NCBI RefSeq assembly: GCF_024181405.1
Contig: NZ_CP051302.1
Location: 1,116,001-1,180,000 of the forward strand
DNA from: Treponema denticola
GTDB taxonomy: Bacteria > Spirochaetota > Spirochaetia > Treponematales > Treponemataceae
Length of the DNA stretch: 64,000 nucleotides
Reading direction: 5' to 3'
Below the pieces are notes generated by a model. It had not been told where the DNA came from and did not search any database. It saw only the letters and a program-made list of their open reading frames with translations. Every line of letters starts with the position of its first letter. Within the stretch, counting starts at the first letter, position 1. This document shows positions 63,743 to 64,000 of this stretch, piece after piece. Made by a program: the position numbers and the translations under genes.

Positions 63743-64000
63743 ATGAGTTTTGAGAAAGAAGCATTAAAACCTGTACATGCAGGTGAAATTCTGTTAAAAG
63801 ATTTTATGAAGCCGAATAACATTACAGCTTATCGGCTTTCAAAAATTATAAGACTTTCACAAACACATATAGGCCGAATTATCAAGAGAAAAAGGCCTAT
63901 TACTTTAGATACGGCATTAAGGCTTGCTAGAGTGTTTAGCATCAGTCCAGAGTTCTGGCTTAATATTCAAAACAAATACGATCTTGACAATTTGAGCGAT
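63743..64000 (+). CDS. higA: HigA-type antitoxin, 3' end outside window
   Basis: An 86-codon partial frame with the HigA start LKPVHAGEILLKDFMKPNNI and an XRE HTH (ITAYRLSKIIRLSQTHIGRI), then ALRLARVFSISPEFWLNIQN. No HigB-like toxin frame lies upstream, where it usually is; whether one follows cannot be seen. Confidence 0.85.
   Translation, partial: MSFEKEALKPVHAGEILLKDFMKPNNITAYRLSKIIRLSQTHIGRIIKRKRPITLDTALRLARVFSISPEFWLNIQNKYDLDNLSD

Larger units (their letters stand above)
38967..64000. mobile_element. Prophage 2, right end outside window
   Basis: A temperate phage related to prophage 1 begins at the 3' end of tRNA-Val. Visible parts are integrase, CI repressor, a second XRE repressor operon, recombination and replication genes, a methyltransferase set and an antirepressor. 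Packaging, structural and lysis genes are not reached. Its gene order from the integrase is a mirror image of prophage 1. Confidence 0.93.

Noticed and set aside
1-64000. Insertion sequences or transposases
   Set aside because: No transposase-like protein or terminal inverted repeat pair was found; the recombinases are two phage integrases.

Overview
The window comes from a low-GC spirochaete, most likely an oral Treponema of the T. denticola type. The core block rplU-prp-rpmA-obg-nadD/yqeK-LCP-rsfS, the superoxide reductase and the A/T-rich codon use fit that genus, but species was assigned from memory of gene order and not by a search. Almost all the rest is phage: two related temperate siphovirus-type prophages sit in mirror image on either side of an 8-kb piece of core chromosome.

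Prophage 1 (1 to about 30,800) is read mainly leftward and lacks only its far-left end. From right to left it holds: an integrase next to tRNA-Pro(GGG); a three-gene operon with a consensus promoter; a CI-like repressor (27148) and a second XRE regulator (26589), each with its own operators and divergent promoter; early genes (replication-terminator-like, DUF2303-like, RecT-like, DUF5131 radical SAM, DUF4406); an initiator plus DnaC-like loader with direct repeats inside the initiator gene; HNH, TerS, TerL, portal, protease and HK97 capsid; head-tail and tail genes with a frameshifted chaperone pair, tape measure, tip/fibres and a LamG protein; two opposite-strand lipoprotein morons; an endolysin; and a truncated DNA methyltransferase.

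The host core (30,805-38,966) carries tRNA-Pro, two half-size ChrA genes, rsfS, an LCP protein, a nadD-yqeK fusion, obg, rpmA, prp, rplU, galE, dfx and tRNA-Val(GAC).

Prophage 2 (38,967 to the window end) is read mainly rightward and only its integration, immunity, early and replication regions are visible. It has an integrase closely related to that of prophage 1, a CI-like repressor with a downstream lipoprotein broken at a T10 tract, a second XRE-repressor operon with two small accessory proteins, a J-domain/LPD29 protein, a recombination set (Sak4-like ATPase, PD-(D/E)XK nuclease, DUF1351, DUF669), a helicase-methyltransferase fusion, an iteron-bearing initiator, a DnaC-like loader, a C5 methyltransferase, a KilAC antirepressor, nucleases and a HigA-like antitoxin cut by the window end.

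The most striking non-coding signal is a regulatory RNA layout seen three times (26338-26454 minus, 43995-44086 plus, 46567-46658 plus). Each lies between an early promoter and its first gene. Each has an upstream hairpin whose loop is 7 to 8 nt perfectly complementary to the loop of a following intrinsic terminator, and the paired sequence differs in all three. Other unusual elements are a 50-nt acceptor-plus-T-arm mini-tRNA in prophage 1 (25171-25220), covarying palindromes beside both tRNA attachment sites, three operators at an exact 32-bp period, and several reading frames interrupted at homopolymers in prophage 2.
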